A stretch of 64,000 nucleotides of DNA from DATLLJ01 sp965229885 (GTDB lineage: Bacteria > Acidobacteriota > Vicinamibacteria > Vicinamibacterales > CAVVIG01): the NCBI GenBank assembly GCA_965229885.1, contig CBDDJX010000002.1, forward strand, positions 1-64,000. Direction: 5' to 3'. This document shows positions 18,045-27,559 of this stretch, one piece after another. The notes under the pieces were generated by a model. That model saw only the letters and a program-made list of their open reading frames with translations. It made no database searches and was not told where the DNA came from. A program made the translations under genes and the position numbers. Within the stretch, counting starts at the first letter, position 1; each line of letters begins with the position of its first letter.

Positions 18045-18427
18045 AGCTATCGCGATCGCCTCGCCAACGCGTGGAGAAGGCCGGCAAAAGGCCGCCTTCT
18101 TCACGCGATCGACCATCCCACGCGCGACTCACCTCGTACTTCTCCGCACCGCCGTCGCGTCCAGCCCCACATCCCACGCCCGCAGCACGCGTTTCCACAG
18201 ATCCGTTGAGTACGGCGCCATTGCACCTCCCACGGGAGAAGTACCACGGCGTCGTACTACGTACAATCAGAAAACGCTCTAGTCGTGGATCGTCTATTGG
18301 GTTGACGATCCCTACCCGCCGATCCGGCTCAGCGTTCTAATGCTGGACCACCACGCGCAGCCGCAGGGCGATGACGCCGAGAATCCCGTACGCTGCCGAC
18401 AGCGCGAAACCCGTGTGGTCAAGAAAC
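18045..18427. other. No intact gene; short hydrophobic reading frame only
   Basis: This 383-nt stretch has no supported gene. On the minus strand near 18340-18437 a frame reads PHEFLDHTGFALSAAYGILG, which might be the tail of a membrane protein or part of the end of the adjacent transposon remnant; I do not recognise it. Confidence 0.3.
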
Positions 18428-18988
18428 TCATGCGGCTGCCCGATGGTAGAACTTCAGCAGTCCCCCGAGCCGTTCGCGGCAAAGCATCGGGCCGGTCGTG
18501 CGGACCTCGTCCTGCGGAAGAGCAAGAGGTTGTCCTTGCCTTGGTGATTGCGCTCGCCGTGGAAGTGCGCGACGTACGCACGTAACGCGGTGCGTAGCGC
18601 CGGCGCGCCGAAGAGAATCAGCTTCGAGAGGCACTCGTCTTTGACTGACCGCACCCAGCGCTCCGCGTGCGGATTCAGGTTCGGGCTGCGGGGCGGCAAT
18701 CGCACGGGCGTCACGCCACCGTCCATGAGTGTGGTGTCGAATGCCGGACAGTATTTACCGTCGCGGTCGTGAATCAGATACCGATGGCCGACGAGGAACC
18801 CGTCGTCTGCCATCGTGAGGTTTCGCGCGGATCTGAGCCAGGGTCCGGCGTTCGCCGTCGGTCAGCTTCAATCGGCCAGGAATCTGTGCCCGGAGGATGC
18901 GGTTCTCCACGACGAGATACTCGCTGCGCCGGAGGAGTTCCTCGTCGACCGAGCCGGTGACGTACGCCAACATGGTCTTCCAGTTCAT
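18428..18988 (-). pseudogene. Integrase-core transposase remnant with large internal deletion
   Basis: From the ATG at 18988 the frame gives MNWKTMLAYVTGSVDEELLRRSEYL and LTDGERRTLAQI, the N terminus of a known rve-type transposase family. After about 55 residues the reading jumps, in another frame, to MADDGFLVGHRYLIHDRDGKY and LPPRSPNLNPHAERWVRSVKDECL, the C-terminal half of the catalytic core. A second frameshift near 18510-18540 leads to CRERLGGLLKFYHR, the family's C terminus. About 200 residues, including the first catalytic Asp, are missing. Confidence 0.8.
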
Positions 18989-19109
18989 CGCCGCTCAAGA
19001 ATACTGGGCTTGGTCAGAGAGAACGCCCGTCAGTATCCACGGCCTCGACTGACCGATCCAGGCTGGGCCGGTGACCCGGATCCTGCTCTGCGAGAACACA
19101 TTTGGATTA

Positions 19110-19256
19110 TTTGACCGTACGGGGTCGCGCACGCATCTGTCTCTGGCGAAGGACGCGCCGACGCCGCGACGCGTGCAGGCCGCCACGGAAGGGGGCGTGA
19201 TCGCGTTCCCGGAAGTCGGCGGACTGCACCATCGCTATGAACGACGCGCAGCCTGA
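19110..19256 (+). pseudogene. C-terminal remnant of another rve transposase
   Basis: About 48 residues (RTHLSLAKDAPTPRRVQ, then EVGGLHHRYERRAA and a TGA) match the C terminus of integrase-core transposases, which typically ends with NRSRTHLSLxKDAP and GGLHHxY. Nothing of the catalytic core remains upstream. Confidence 0.6.
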
Positions 19257-19407
19257 CGTGACGTTGTCGGCTTCGCGCGTTGCAGGTCAAGCGCCGCAGT
19301 CACGCGCACGAGCGAACGCAGCTCGCCCCGTCTGACCGCCAGCAATCCCGCTCATCACGCCCGTAGTTCCGGAGAGCGCCGCACCGGTTTTTGCGAAGGT
19401 CAGCCAA

Positions 19408-19468
19408 CTACGCAGGCACCCCCGTCATCTGCTTCAACATCTGCTCGAACGCGGACTGATTCGGTCCG
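19408..19468 (-). pseudogene. 3' end of an unidentified minus-strand gene, cut by IS copy 2
   Basis: Reading away from the IS boundary, the minus strand gives SAFEQMLKQMTGVPA and a TAG. It looks like a genuine protein C terminus rather than random sequence, but is too short to name. Positions 19257-19407 show nothing further. Confidence 0.3.
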
Positions 19469-19519
19469 TGAATCGGACCGGGTTCGTCGGAGGGCTCATT
19501 GCTTGAGAGGATGGAGCCC

Positions 19520-19840
19520 ATGGCACGACCGAGGAAGTATTCAGCTGAGGCACGAGAGCGGGCCATTCGGATGGTCCGCGCGCATGGTTCCGAGCATCCG
19601 TCGCAGTGGGCCGCGATCACGGCGATCGCGAGCAAGTTCGGCTGCACCGGCGAGACGCTGCGGAATTGGGTGCGCCAGGCCGAACGCGATACGGGCCAGC
19701 GGGGCGGCCTGACGACCGACGAGCGCCAGCGCCTGAAGGAACGGGAACGCGACAATCGCGAATTGAGACGCGCGAATGAGATCTTGCGGAAGGCCTCCGC
19801 ATATTTTGCCCAGGCGGCGCGCGACCGCCGAGTGAAGTAA
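19520..19840 (+). CDS. IS3-family transposase OrfA (copy 2)
   Basis: An intact 106-residue OrfA. The HTH region ERAIRMVRAHGSEHPSQWAAITAIASKFGCTGETLRNWVRQAE is followed by the helical region ERQRLKERERDNRELRRANEILRKA that dimerises OrfA and OrfAB. ATG 19520 is preceded by GAGAGG at 9-nt spacing; an upstream ATG at 19511 is also possible. OrfB starts at the overlapping TAATG, an arrangement that suits coupled translation. Confidence 0.85.
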   Translation: MARPRKYSAEARERAIRMVRAHGSEHPSQWAAITAIASKFGCTGETLRNWVRQAERDTGQRGGLTTDERQRLKERERDNRELRRANEILRKASAYFAQAARDRRVK

Positions 19841-20737
19841 TGGTCCAGTTTGTGGATGACCACCGGGCCACGTAGGGGGTTGAGCCGATCTGCGCGGTGT
19901 TGCCGATCGCCCCCTCGACGTATTTTCTGCACCACGCCCGGCAGGTGAACCCGCCGCCGCGGCCGGCGCGCGCCAAGCGCGACGACGACTTGCGGATCGC
20001 CATCCAGCGGGTCTGGGACGCGAATTGGCAGGCATACGGACCGCGGAAGGTCTGGCAGCAGCTCGGCCGCGAAGACGTCGACGTCGCGCGCTGTATGGTC
20101 GAGCGGCTGATGGGGGCGATGGGCTTGGCCGGCGCGGTCCGCGGCCGCGCATGGGTCACGACGCCCGCCGCTGCGACCGCCGGCGTGCGTCCCCCGGCTT
20201 TGGTCGACCGCCAGTTCACCGCGCCGCGGCCCAACCAGCCTCTGGGTCTCCGACTTCCCCTACGTCGCCACGTGGAAAGGCTTCGTGTATGTCGCGTTCG
20301 TGATCGCTGTCTTCTCGCGGCGCATCGTCGGCGGGCGCGTGTCGGCGTCGCTGCGGACGGACTTCGTGCTCGATGCGCTCGAATAAGCGGTGTGCGAACG
20401 TGGCGCGGATCGCGTCAGCGGCCTGGCGCATCACAGCGACCGGGGTACGCAGTATCTGTCGATGCGGTACACCGACCGGCTCGCCGACGCCGGCATCGCG
20501 CCGTCGGTCGGCAGCCGAGGCGACTCCTATGACAATGCCCTCGCCGAGTCGGTGATTGGGCTCCTCAAGACGGAGGTGATTCGACGGCAAGGTCCGTGGC
20601 CGCATCTGGCGCGGGTGGAATTCGCGACGCTGGCGTGGGTGGATTGGTTCAACAACCGCCGGTTGCTCGAGCCCGTCGGCTACGTGCCGCCTGCGGCATT
20701 CGACGCGCACTACTATGAGCAGGTTAAGGTGGCCTGA
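19840..20737 (+). pseudogene. IS3-family orfB transposase, copy 2, two stops and a frameshift
   Basis: Carries the same three lesions as copy 1: TAG at codon 12 (19873-19875), an extra C in CAGCCTCTGG near 20239, and TAA at 20384-20386. The DDE residues are otherwise encoded. Confidence 0.88.
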
Positions 20738-20776
20738 CTCAACTAACTCACCCTCCGGGATTCCCGGTACGATTCA

Positions 20777-21054
20777 CAGACAAGCTCCTCAGTTACGGGG
20801 CGGCACACCGCACCGTGATGCCGTCCGTAGTGCACAGTACTCGGCAGTACGAGACCAATCGAGCGGAGGTGTCGCACCAGTCGACCCGCCAGCGCGAGGG
20901 CCAGATGCGACGGTTCAAGTCGGTCGGACACGCGCAACGGTTCTTGTCGGTGCACGGGCTCGTCCAGAACCTCTTCCGTATGGGGCACCACTTGCTCCGA
21001 GCTGGTCACTATCGATTACTGAGACCGCGTCGTTCAACGTTTGGGATGCGGTGA
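20777..21054 (+). pseudogene. IS6-family transposase, C-terminal remnant
   Basis: Starting right at the IS copy 2 boundary, about 92 residues read TDKLLSYGAAHRTVMPSV, then NRAEVSHQSTRQREGQMRRFKSVGHAQRFLSVHG and a tail ending in FGMR. This is the conserved C-terminal part of IS6-family DDE transposases (NRAENSHQPTRRRERxMxRFKS). The catalytic N-terminal part is gone, replaced by IS copy 2. No IS6 terminal repeat was identified downstream. Confidence 0.8.
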
Positions 21055-21160
21055 CGTGTGTCTGCTGAACGATGATAGAAACCGAGCCATCGAGAGAGTG
21101 TCACGCCCTCTTCTCGTCAACTTGACAGGGCCTGTACCGCTGATCGGGCGCGCACCTGCG

Positions 21161-21960
21161 CTAGCGCGCGTTCACCATCGACGCTGGAATCGCGCCGGTC
21201 TTGCGGCAGGCGACGCCGAAGTAATAAAGCGGCCGGCCGTTGATCGACAGGCGATGTCGGTAGCGCTCCATGTGATAGATGTCGAGGTACTCGCTCAAGA
21301 TCAGGTTCTTGATGAAGACCGAGAACCCGCTCGCGTCGCGGTTGTCAAGGAAGGTCTCTTTGATGTTGAACACGACCCAGCCACCGTCCTCGATGAGGTT
21401 GAACGCCTCGGCGAACACGCGTACGGGGATGTCGCCGAAGCCGAGCGCAGCCACCGAGATCAGGCAGTTGAAGCGCCAGGCCACGAGTTCATCGCGCTGA
21501 GTGGGGGTCATGCCCGACATATCCAACGCGCAGTACTGGTCGTACGTCCCGGGCCGATCGCGCTCCACCGCTATGGCGGCGGCGGCCGAGATGTCCACGC
21601 CGACCATGCGTGCGACGCCCTGCTTCTGTAGCTCCTCGCCAACCATGCCGTTGCCGGCGCCGAGATCGAGCACGCGCAATTCGTTGAACAGCCCTGGCTC
21701 ACCGCTCATCGCATAGCGCAGAATCTCGACGACCTTTCTCGGCGAAACGCATTTCAGCCGATCGTAGAACAGCTGCTCGTACAGCCCTGGTCGGTTGTAG
21801 AGCGCGTCGTAGTCGTGGAAGCGCAATTCGGTCTCCACGCCGTTCGGGGGTCGACAACCGTGAAGTAGGCCTCGTCCTGCGCGAGGTCCTGTGTGTTGGT
21901 CGAGGGAAAGCGTATATGGTGTTTGGTCACAATCTGGCTCAAGGGAAGGCGATCGATCAA
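21161..21960 (-). pseudogene. SAM-dependent methyltransferase with a one-base frameshift in a C-run
   Basis: The main frame (21161-21838) gives 225 residues of a class I methyltransferase: motif I LRVLDLGAGNGMVGE, then MVGVDIS (motif II) and FNCLISVAALGFGD. The N terminus lies in another frame from the ATG at 21960: MIDRLPLSQIVTKHHIRFPS and DLAQDEAYFTVVDP. The frames meet at a run of five G on the plus strand (21846-21850). One extra base would restore VVDPPNGVETELRFHDY, a continuous protein of about 267 residues. So this is either a recent frameshift, a sequencing error, or a start at ATG 21838 giving a shortened protein. The substrate is unknown. Confidence 0.72.
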
Positions 21961-22247
21961 AAGAGCAGCAGCGTAGCCCAGGTCGGCGGCGATGGTGAAG
22001 CGGAACGGCCGAGGCTCGGCAGGTATTCTAGCTTAGATGAACACCGATTTGGCACCAAACGGGGTGCTTGCGCCGTCAACTGTTGGTGATGTGAACGTAT
22101 CCCCTTGCAAGAAATGCGCTTGCGCCACATTCGGTACACAACACAGGTCACAAGCGCCATTTGGCTGTAATTTACTGCACCGTCAACGTCTTAACGTCGC
22201 GCTACCAACACTTAGTGGCGCAAGCACCACCCCCGTCCTAATGTCGG
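21961..22247. other. Intergenic region, no gene seen
   Basis: This 287-nt stretch upstream of the methyltransferase on the minus strand lacks a credible coding frame. Its composition is more balanced than neighbouring genes. Confidence 0.4.
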
Positions 22248-22691
22248 CTATCGTCCCCCGTGCGAAGAGTGGACCGTCATCTTGCCGGCCTTGTCGAACG
22301 CCATCACGGAGTAGGGAACGGTACGACCGCCCTGCTCCATCCCCGGCGAGCCCACGGGCATGCCCGGCACCGCGAGCCCCGCGATCGCCGGCTGCTCGAT
22401 CAGCAGCTTCTTGATGTCGGCGGCGGGGACGTGCCCTTCGATGAGATAGCCCCCGATCGAGCCGGTGTGGCACGACCGCGCTTCCGCGGGGACCCTCGTA
22501 TCGCGCAGCCGGCTCGCCGACTCGGTGACGGTCACCGTGAAGCCCGCGCGCCGCAGATGCGTGACCCAATTCATGCAGCAGCCGCAGCCGGGGTCGCGGA
22601 CCACGGTCATGGCGGTCGGACTCTGGGCTGGAGCGAGGTTGCGCGCGAGAAGTACAGCCAGCACGGCGGCTACGGAGATGAACAGCTTCAT
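22248..22691 (-). CDS. DUF411 family exported metal-binding protein
   Basis: A 147-residue protein with a signal peptide (MKLFISVAAVLAVLLARNLAPAQS). The mature part has the DUF411 pattern: VVRDPGCGCCMNWVTHLRRAGF with the CGCC cluster, RVPAEARSCHTGSIGGYLIEGHVPAADIKKLL, then LAVPGMPVGSPGME and YSVMAFDKAGK. Family members are periplasmic and often lie near copper-resistance genes; a thioredoxin-like metal-binding role is assumed. I chose ATG 22691 because GGGAGG lies upstream of it and the signal peptide begins there; the open frame extends further. It is isolated among IS debris. Confidence 0.88.
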   Translation of the reverse strand: MKLFISVAAVLAVLLARNLAPAQSPTAMTVVRDPGCGCCMNWVTHLRRAGFTVTVTESASRLRDTRVPAEARSCHTGSIGGYLIEGHVPAADIKKLLIEQPAIAGLAVPGMPVGSPGMEQGGRTVPYSVMAFDKAGKMTVHSSHGGR

Positions 22692-22899
22692 GGTAGGTGC
22701 CTCCCAGGCTTGTCGCATATGGGTCTGGGAGACATTGTACCCTGACACCACTGCCGAATCGTCTCGTAGGTGACGGCGATGGGCGTTGGTGAATCTATGT
22801 GGCAAGCCAGAAGTCGCGTAGCCTGCGCCTGGTGCTCGAACCATAAGGAGGGCACAGTCAAGTTGAGGTGCCAGCTGGTAGTGTCTCAGTTTGAAAACA

Positions 22900-23079
22900 T
22901 CAGGCCGACCGACCGAAGTAGATATTCAGCGACGACGCCACCACGCCAGCGTCCTTCATCGCCTGCTTGAGGTCGTCGGACGAGAGAAGAGCCTTAGCCT
23001 TGTTGACGTCGCCCACGCCGAAAATCACGGTGATGTCCTTGTCGTCATCGAGTCCGCGCAATAGCGACACGAGCCCGAG
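22900..23079 (-). pseudogene. C-terminal fragment of an unidentified protein, cut by IS copy 3
   Basis: On the minus strand, from the IS boundary, the frame reads LVSLLRGLDDDKDITVIFGVGDVNKAKALL, then DLKQAMKDAGVVASLNIYFGRSA and TGA, 59 residues in all. The pattern (a beta strand, an alpha helix with AMKDAGV, then a final strand) looks like the last unit of a small alpha/beta-barrel (ferredoxin-like) protein. The rest of the gene is absent beyond the IS, where an unrelated plus-strand gene is found. Confidence 0.5.
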
Positions 23080-23130
23080 TGAATCGTACCGGGTTCGTCG
23101 GAGGGCTCATTGCTTGAGAGGATGGAGCCC

Positions 23131-23451
23131 ATGGCACGACCGAGGAAGTATTCAGCTGAGGCACGAGAGCGGGCCATTCGGATGGTCCGCGCGCATGGTC
23201 CCGAGCATCCGTCGCAGTGGGCCGCGATCACGGCGATCGCGAGCAAGTTCGGCTGCACCGGTGAGACGCTGCGGAATTGGGTGCGCCAGGCCGAACGCGA
23301 GACGGGCCAGCGGGGCGGCCTGACGACCGACGAGCGCCAGCGCCTGAAGGAACGGGAACGCGACAATCGCGAATTGAGACGCGCGAATGAGATCTTGCGG
23401 AAGGCCTCCGCATATTTTGCCCAGGCGGCGCGCGACCGCCGAGTGAAGTAA
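23131..23451 (+). CDS. IS3-family transposase OrfA (copy 3)
   Basis: An intact 106-residue OrfA, almost identical to copy 2 (HGPEHPS where copy 2 has HGSEHPS, and RETGQ where copy 2 has RDTGQ). It starts at the ATG after GAGAGGATGGAGCCC and ends in TAATG with orfB. Confidence 0.85.
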   Translation: MARPRKYSAEARERAIRMVRAHGPEHPSQWAAITAIASKFGCTGETLRNWVRQAERETGQRGGLTTDERQRLKERERDNRELRRANEILRKASAYFAQAARDRRVK

Positions 23452-24348
23452 TGGTCCAGTTTGTGGATGACCACCGGGCCACGTAGGGGGTTGAGCCGAT
23501 CTGCGCGGTGTTGCCGATCGCCCCCTCGACGTATTTTCTGCACCACGCCCGGCAGGTGAACCCGCCGCCGCGGCCGGCGCGCGCCAAGCGCGACGACGAC
23601 TTGCGGATCGCCATCCAGCGGGTCTGGGACGCGAATTGGCAGGCATACGGACCGCGGAAGGTCTGGCAGCAGCTCGGCCGCGAAGACGTCGACGTCGCGC
23701 GCTGTATGGTCGAGCGGCTGATGGGGGCGATGGGCTTGGCCGGCGCGGTCCGCGGCCGCGCATGGGTCACGACGCCCGCCGCTGCGACCGCCGGCGTGCG
23801 TCCCCCGGCTTTGGTCGACCGCCAGTTCACCGCGCCGCGGCCCAACCAGCCTCTGGGTCTCCGACTTCCCCTACGTCGCCACGTGGAAAGGCTTCGTGTA
23901 TGTCGCGTTCGTGATCGCTGTCTTCTCGCGGCGCATCGTCGGCGGGCGCGTGTCGGCGTCGCTGCGGACGGACTTCGTGCTCGATGCGCTCGAATAAGCG
24001 GTGTGCGAACGTGGCGCGGATCGCGTCAGCGGCCTGGTGCATCACAGCGACCGGGGTACGCAGTATCTGTCGATGCGGTACACCGACCGGCTCGCCGACG
24101 CCGGCATCGCGCCGTCGGTCGGCAGCCGAGGCGACTCCTATGACAATGCCCTCGCCGAGTCGGTGATTGGGCTCCTCAAGACGGAGGTGATTCGACGGCA
24201 AGGTCCGTGGCCGCATCTGGCGCAGGTGGAATTCGCGACGCTGGCGTGGGTGGATTGGTTCAACAACCGCCGGTTGCTCGAGCCCGTCGGCTACGTGCCG
24301 CCTGCGGCATTCGACGCGCACTACTATGAGCAGGTTAAGGTGGCCTGA
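23451..24348 (+). pseudogene. IS3-family orfB transposase, copy 3, two stops and a frameshift
   Basis: Same lesions as copies 1 and 2: TAG at 23484-23486, an extra C near 23850, TAA at 23995-23997. Confidence 0.88.
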
Positions 24349-24387
24349 CTTAACTAACTCGCCCTCCGGGATTCCCGGTACGATTCA

Positions 24388-25363
24388 CTTCGAGTGGGAG
24401 ACCGGCACCGACTACGACATCTTCTACGGAGCGGCTGCGACCTATGCCGACGTCCTCGGCGAGAAGGGGCTTGCCATCTATCGAAGGCTCGCCGAACGGG
24501 AGTGGAAAAAGGTGCCGGCGCTCGCACCTGGTCGTGATGATTCGGCCAAATACGGGAAGCGGTTCAGGATCACGCACATCATGGAGACACTCGCGCGTGC
24601 ATCAGGGGATGTCGAAGCGCTCGTCGACGTCATGAAACGCGACCTGTCCCTTCCGCACGACTTCCTCAAGATTGCCGAGGTCTACAAGGAGGCACGCAAT
24701 CACGACTTCGCTCTCGAGTGGGCGGAACGCGGCGTCAAGGCCTTTCCGGAGCGAACAGATTCACGGCTCCGTGAGTTTCTGGCGAAGGAGTACCACCGCC
24801 GGGACCGCCATGACGAGGCGATGGTGCTTGTGTGGGCCGAATTCGCTGAGAAGCCGACCCTCGAACAGTACCGAAATCTCAAGGCTCATGCGGACCGCAC
24901 CGGTCAGTGGCTGACGTGGCGAGACAAAGCGCTTGAGTTTCTTCGGGAGACGATTGCCAAGGCAAAGCGCGAGGCTTCAAAGAATCGCTGGGCCTGGTCA
25001 CCGCGGACGGACCACTCGGAGCTTGTCAGCATCTTTCTGTGGGAGGGCGACGTGGACGCCGCATGGCGCGAAGCGAAAGAAGGCGGCTGCTCGGATCCGC
25101 TGTGGCTGAAGCTCGCGGCCAAACAGGAGAAAGACCATCCAGATGATGCCCTGCTTGTTTACCAGAGCCACGTGGATCCCGCACTCAACCGGAAGAACAA
25201 CGAGGCCTATCGAGAGGCCGTCGGTCTGCTTCGAAAGGTGCGAGGCTTGATGATCCGGCTCGGCCGCGAATCCGAGTTCGCGCGATACGTGGAGTCTGTT
25301 CGAGCCGCGCACAAGCCGAAGCGAAACTTTGTGAAACTCCTCGATGGAGCGAACTGTTCTTGA
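24388..25363 (+). pseudogene. DUF6880-like / SWIM-associated protein, 3' part behind IS copy 3
   Basis: About 324 residues remain: FEWETGTDYDIFYGAAATYADVLGEKGLAIYRRLAEREW, GKRFRITHIMETLARASGDVEALVDVMKRDLS and a series of helical repeats to the C terminus. It matches the C-terminal half of helical-repeat proteins annotated DUF6880, often fused to or next to SWIM zinc fingers. The N-terminal half is replaced by IS copy 3. The frame stays open through the IS end, so a chimeric ORF can start at 24326 within the element. I judge it a truncated gene. Function of the family is unknown. Confidence 0.6.
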
Positions 25364-25414
25364 CGCGATCCTTGCGTTCAGCGGATATGATGTTCCTCCG
25401 ATGAACTCATTTCC

Positions 25415-26191
25415 TCAGTCGGCCTGGCCTTTCGGCCCGGCACCTGTCATCTGCCGCAGCAGGTGCAGCATCTCGATGGGCAACGGAAAGATGATGGTCG
25501 AATTCTTCTCCGACGCGATCTCGGTCAGCGTCTGAAGATAGCGGAGCGTGACGGCGACCGGCTGGGTGGCGATGACGCCGGCGGCTTGCGCGAGCTTTTC
25601 CGAGGCCTCGAGCTCGCCGGCCGCGTGAATGATCTTGGCGCGCTTCTCCCGCTCCGCTTCGGCCTGCCGTGCCATGGCGCGCTGCATGTCGGCAGGCAGG
25701 TCGACGTGCTTGACCTCGACGGCCGAGACCTTGATGCCCCACGGATCGGTGTGCTGATCGAGGATCTGCTGAAGCTCCTGATTGAGGCGCTCCCGCCGCG
25801 ACAACAGGTCGTCGAGTTCGACCTGCCCCAGGACGCTCCGGAGCGTGGTTTGCGCGAGCTGCGACGTCGCGTACGTGTAGTTCTCGACGTCGATGATGGC
25901 CTTCCGCGGATCGACGACGCGGAAGTAGAGGACCGCATTCACCTTGACCGACACGTTGTCCCGCGTAATGACGTCCTGGGGCGGCACGTCGAACACCACC
26001 GTGCGCAGACCCACGCGAACCATGCGATCGATCGGTGCGAACACAAGGATGACGCCTGGGCCCTTGGGCTGGGGCAGGAGCTTGCCGAGCCTGAAGATTA
26101 CCGCACGTTCATACTCGGCCAGGATCTTGATCGAACTGACGACATAAAGCACCACGATGAAAATCAGAATCAGAACTTGGGAAATCTCCAT
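25415..26191 (-). CDS. Slipin (SPFH/stomatin-like membrane protein)
   Basis: A 258-residue protein with an N-terminal membrane segment (QVLILIFIVVLYVVSSI) and the SPFH domain: YERAVIFRLGKLLPQPKGPGVILVFAPID, VDVPPQDVITRDNVSVKVNAVLYF-like strands, then ATSQLAQTTLRSVLGQVELDDLLSRRE. It ends in the coiled-coil region AMARQAEAEREKRAKIIHAAGELEASEKL. Slipins scaffold membrane microdomains and pair with NfeD-type membrane proteases. The protease gene lies directly upstream on the same strand (9-nt gap), the classic stomatin/NfeD operon. Confidence 0.93.
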   Translation of the reverse strand: MEISQVLILIFIVVLYVVSSIKILAEYERAVIFRLGKLLPQPKGPGVILVFAPIDRMVRVGLRTVVFDVPPQDVITRDNVSVKVNAVLYFRVVDPRKAIIDVENYTYATSQLAQTTLRSVLGQVELDDLLSRRERLNQELQQILDQHTDPWGIKVSAVEVKHVDLPADMQRAMARQAEAEREKRAKIIHAAGELEASEKLAQAAGVIATQPVAVTLRYLQTLTEIASEKNSTIIFPLPIEMLHLLRQMTGAGPKGQAD

Positions 26192-26200
26192 GCCGCCACC

Positions 26201-27532
26201 TCAATCCATGCGAACGGTTAACATCAGTCCATCGATATGCGTCACGCGAACGCGTGCACCCTCAGGGATCGATTCGGCGGCGCTCGCCTGCCAGATCTCG
26301 CCGTGCGCGGCGGCGCGACCGGGCCTGTCCGGCTCGATAGACGTCAATGCCTGGCCGATCGCGCCGATCATGCCCGCGGCGCCCGTCACGGCGGGCTGTC
26401 GCTCGGCGACGATGCCGAGCCTGACGAGGAACATCGCGATCCCGGCAAATCCCAGCACCACGGGCACGACGACGCGGAGGCTCAACTGCAGCTCCGGCAC
26501 CGACGAATCGAACAGGATCATCGATCCGAACACCAGGCTCGCCAGTGCGCCCACGGTCAGCAGACCGTAGCTGACGACTGTGATTTCGAGGGCGAGGAGC
26601 AGCAATCCGAACAGGATCAGGAGCAGTCCCGCGTAGTTCACCGGCAGGATCGAAAGCGCGAAAAACGCGAGCAGCAGGCACAACCCTCCGGCCACTCCCG
26701 GCAGCACCGCGCCCGGGCTCCACAGCTCGATCGTGAGCCCGAGTGTTCCGAGGCTCAGTAGCAGGTAGGCGACATTCGGGTTTGCCACGGCGCCGAGCAC
26801 GCGCTGTCGCAGCGTCATCTCGACCGACACGATCTGCGCGCCCGCCGTCTTCAGCACGATGGTTTCGCCCTCGAACCGCGTGATCGTTCGGCCGTCAAGC
26901 TTCCGCAGCAGGTCCGGGACATCGGAGGCCGACAGGTCGACGAGCGGCGGCGAAGCGGCGAGCGCTTCCTCATCCGTGAAAGCGCGGCTCTCGGTGACGG
27001 CCTGTGCCGCAAGCGTCACGTTCCGGTGGCGCCTGCTGGCCAGCGTGCGCGCGTACGCGGCCACGTCCTGCGCCGCCTTTTTCGCCATGGTCTCGTCCAT
27101 CTTCTCGCCGCCGCCCGCGACCGGGTGGGCGGCGCCGATGTGCGTTCCCGGCGCCATCGCCGCCACGTCGGCGGCGATCGTGAGAATGAAGCCAGCCGAC
27201 GCGGCGCGCGCACCCGCCGGACCGATGAAGATCGCGACCGGCGTTTTGGCCGCGATCATTCGAGTGACGATGGCGCGAGTGGAATCGACGAGACCGCCAG
27301 GTGTGCGCAGCGTAAAGACCAGAAGCGTCGCGCCGGCGCGATCGGCCCGATCCATCGTCTGGATCATGTATTCGGCGGAAACAGGATGAATGATGCTGTC
27401 AACCTCGGCGGAGTACACCACCGGCGCGTCGGGGGGCGAGGGCGGCGCTTCTCGCGGCTGCGCCATCGTCAGTCCGGCGGCGAGCGTCAACGCCAGAGAA
27501 GCGGCGAGTCTTCGAGTGAAGCGGACAGCCAT
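26201..27532 (-). CDS. NfeD-like membrane-bound ClpP-class serine protease (slipin partner)
   Basis: A 443-residue protein: signal peptide (to about residue 25), a ClpP-class protease domain (residues 45-235), several membrane segments (about 255-385) and an NfeD OB-fold at the C terminus (EIWQASAAESIPEGARVRVTHIDGLMLTV). The protease dyad is visible as the Ser in GARAASAGFIL and the Lys in EKMDETMAKKAAQD; TLRTPGGLVDSTR supplies the oxyanion region. In characterised homologues the protease cleaves the hydrophobic C terminus of the partner stomatin. It is the first gene of the two-gene operon with the slipin. Confidence 0.92.
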   Translation of the reverse strand: MAVRFTRRLAASLALTLAAGLTMAQPREAPPSPPDAPVVYSAEVDSIIHPVSAEYMIQTMDRADRAGATLLVFTLRTPGGLVDSTRAIVTRMIAAKTPVAIFIGPAGARAASAGFILTIAADVAAMAPGTHIGAAHPVAGGGEKMDETMAKKAAQDVAAYARTLASRRHRNVTLAAQAVTESRAFTDEEALAASPPLVDLSASDVPDLLRKLDGRTITRFEGETIVLKTAGAQIVSVEMTLRQRVLGAVANPNVAYLLLSLGTLGLTIELWSPGAVLPGVAGGLCLLLAFFALSILPVNYAGLLLILFGLLLLALEITVVSYGLLTVGALASLVFGSMILFDSSVPELQLSLRVVVPVVLGFAGIAMFLVRLGIVAERQPAVTGAAGMIGAIGQALTSIEPDRPGRAAAHGEIWQASAAESIPEGARVRVTHIDGLMLTVRMD

Positions 27533-27559
27533 GGTCAGCCAGAGAGTGCTGAGAGCAGT

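Larger units (their letters stand above)
19469..20776 (+). mobile_element. IS3-family insertion sequence, copy 2
   Basis: A 1308-bp copy with the same inverted repeats (left end TGAATCGGACCGGG, one base off the other copies). It is inserted between the tail of an unnamed minus-strand gene (left) and an IS6-family transposase fragment (right). No target duplication is visible. Confidence 0.9.
23080..24387 (+). mobile_element. IS3-family insertion sequence, copy 3
   Basis: A 1308-bp copy with both inverted repeats intact. Its left and right flanks belong to different genes in opposite orientations (a minus-strand C terminus on the left, a plus-strand C terminus on the right), so insertion was accompanied or followed by rearrangement. 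Confidence 0.9.

Noticed and set aside
14950..20776. Composite transposon formed by IS3 copies 1 and 2 carrying the cytochrome/monooxygenase gene
   Set aside because: No target duplication brackets the pair, the enclosed region contains several unrelated transposase remnants, and the outer flanks are broken genes; independent insertions and rearrangement explain it better.
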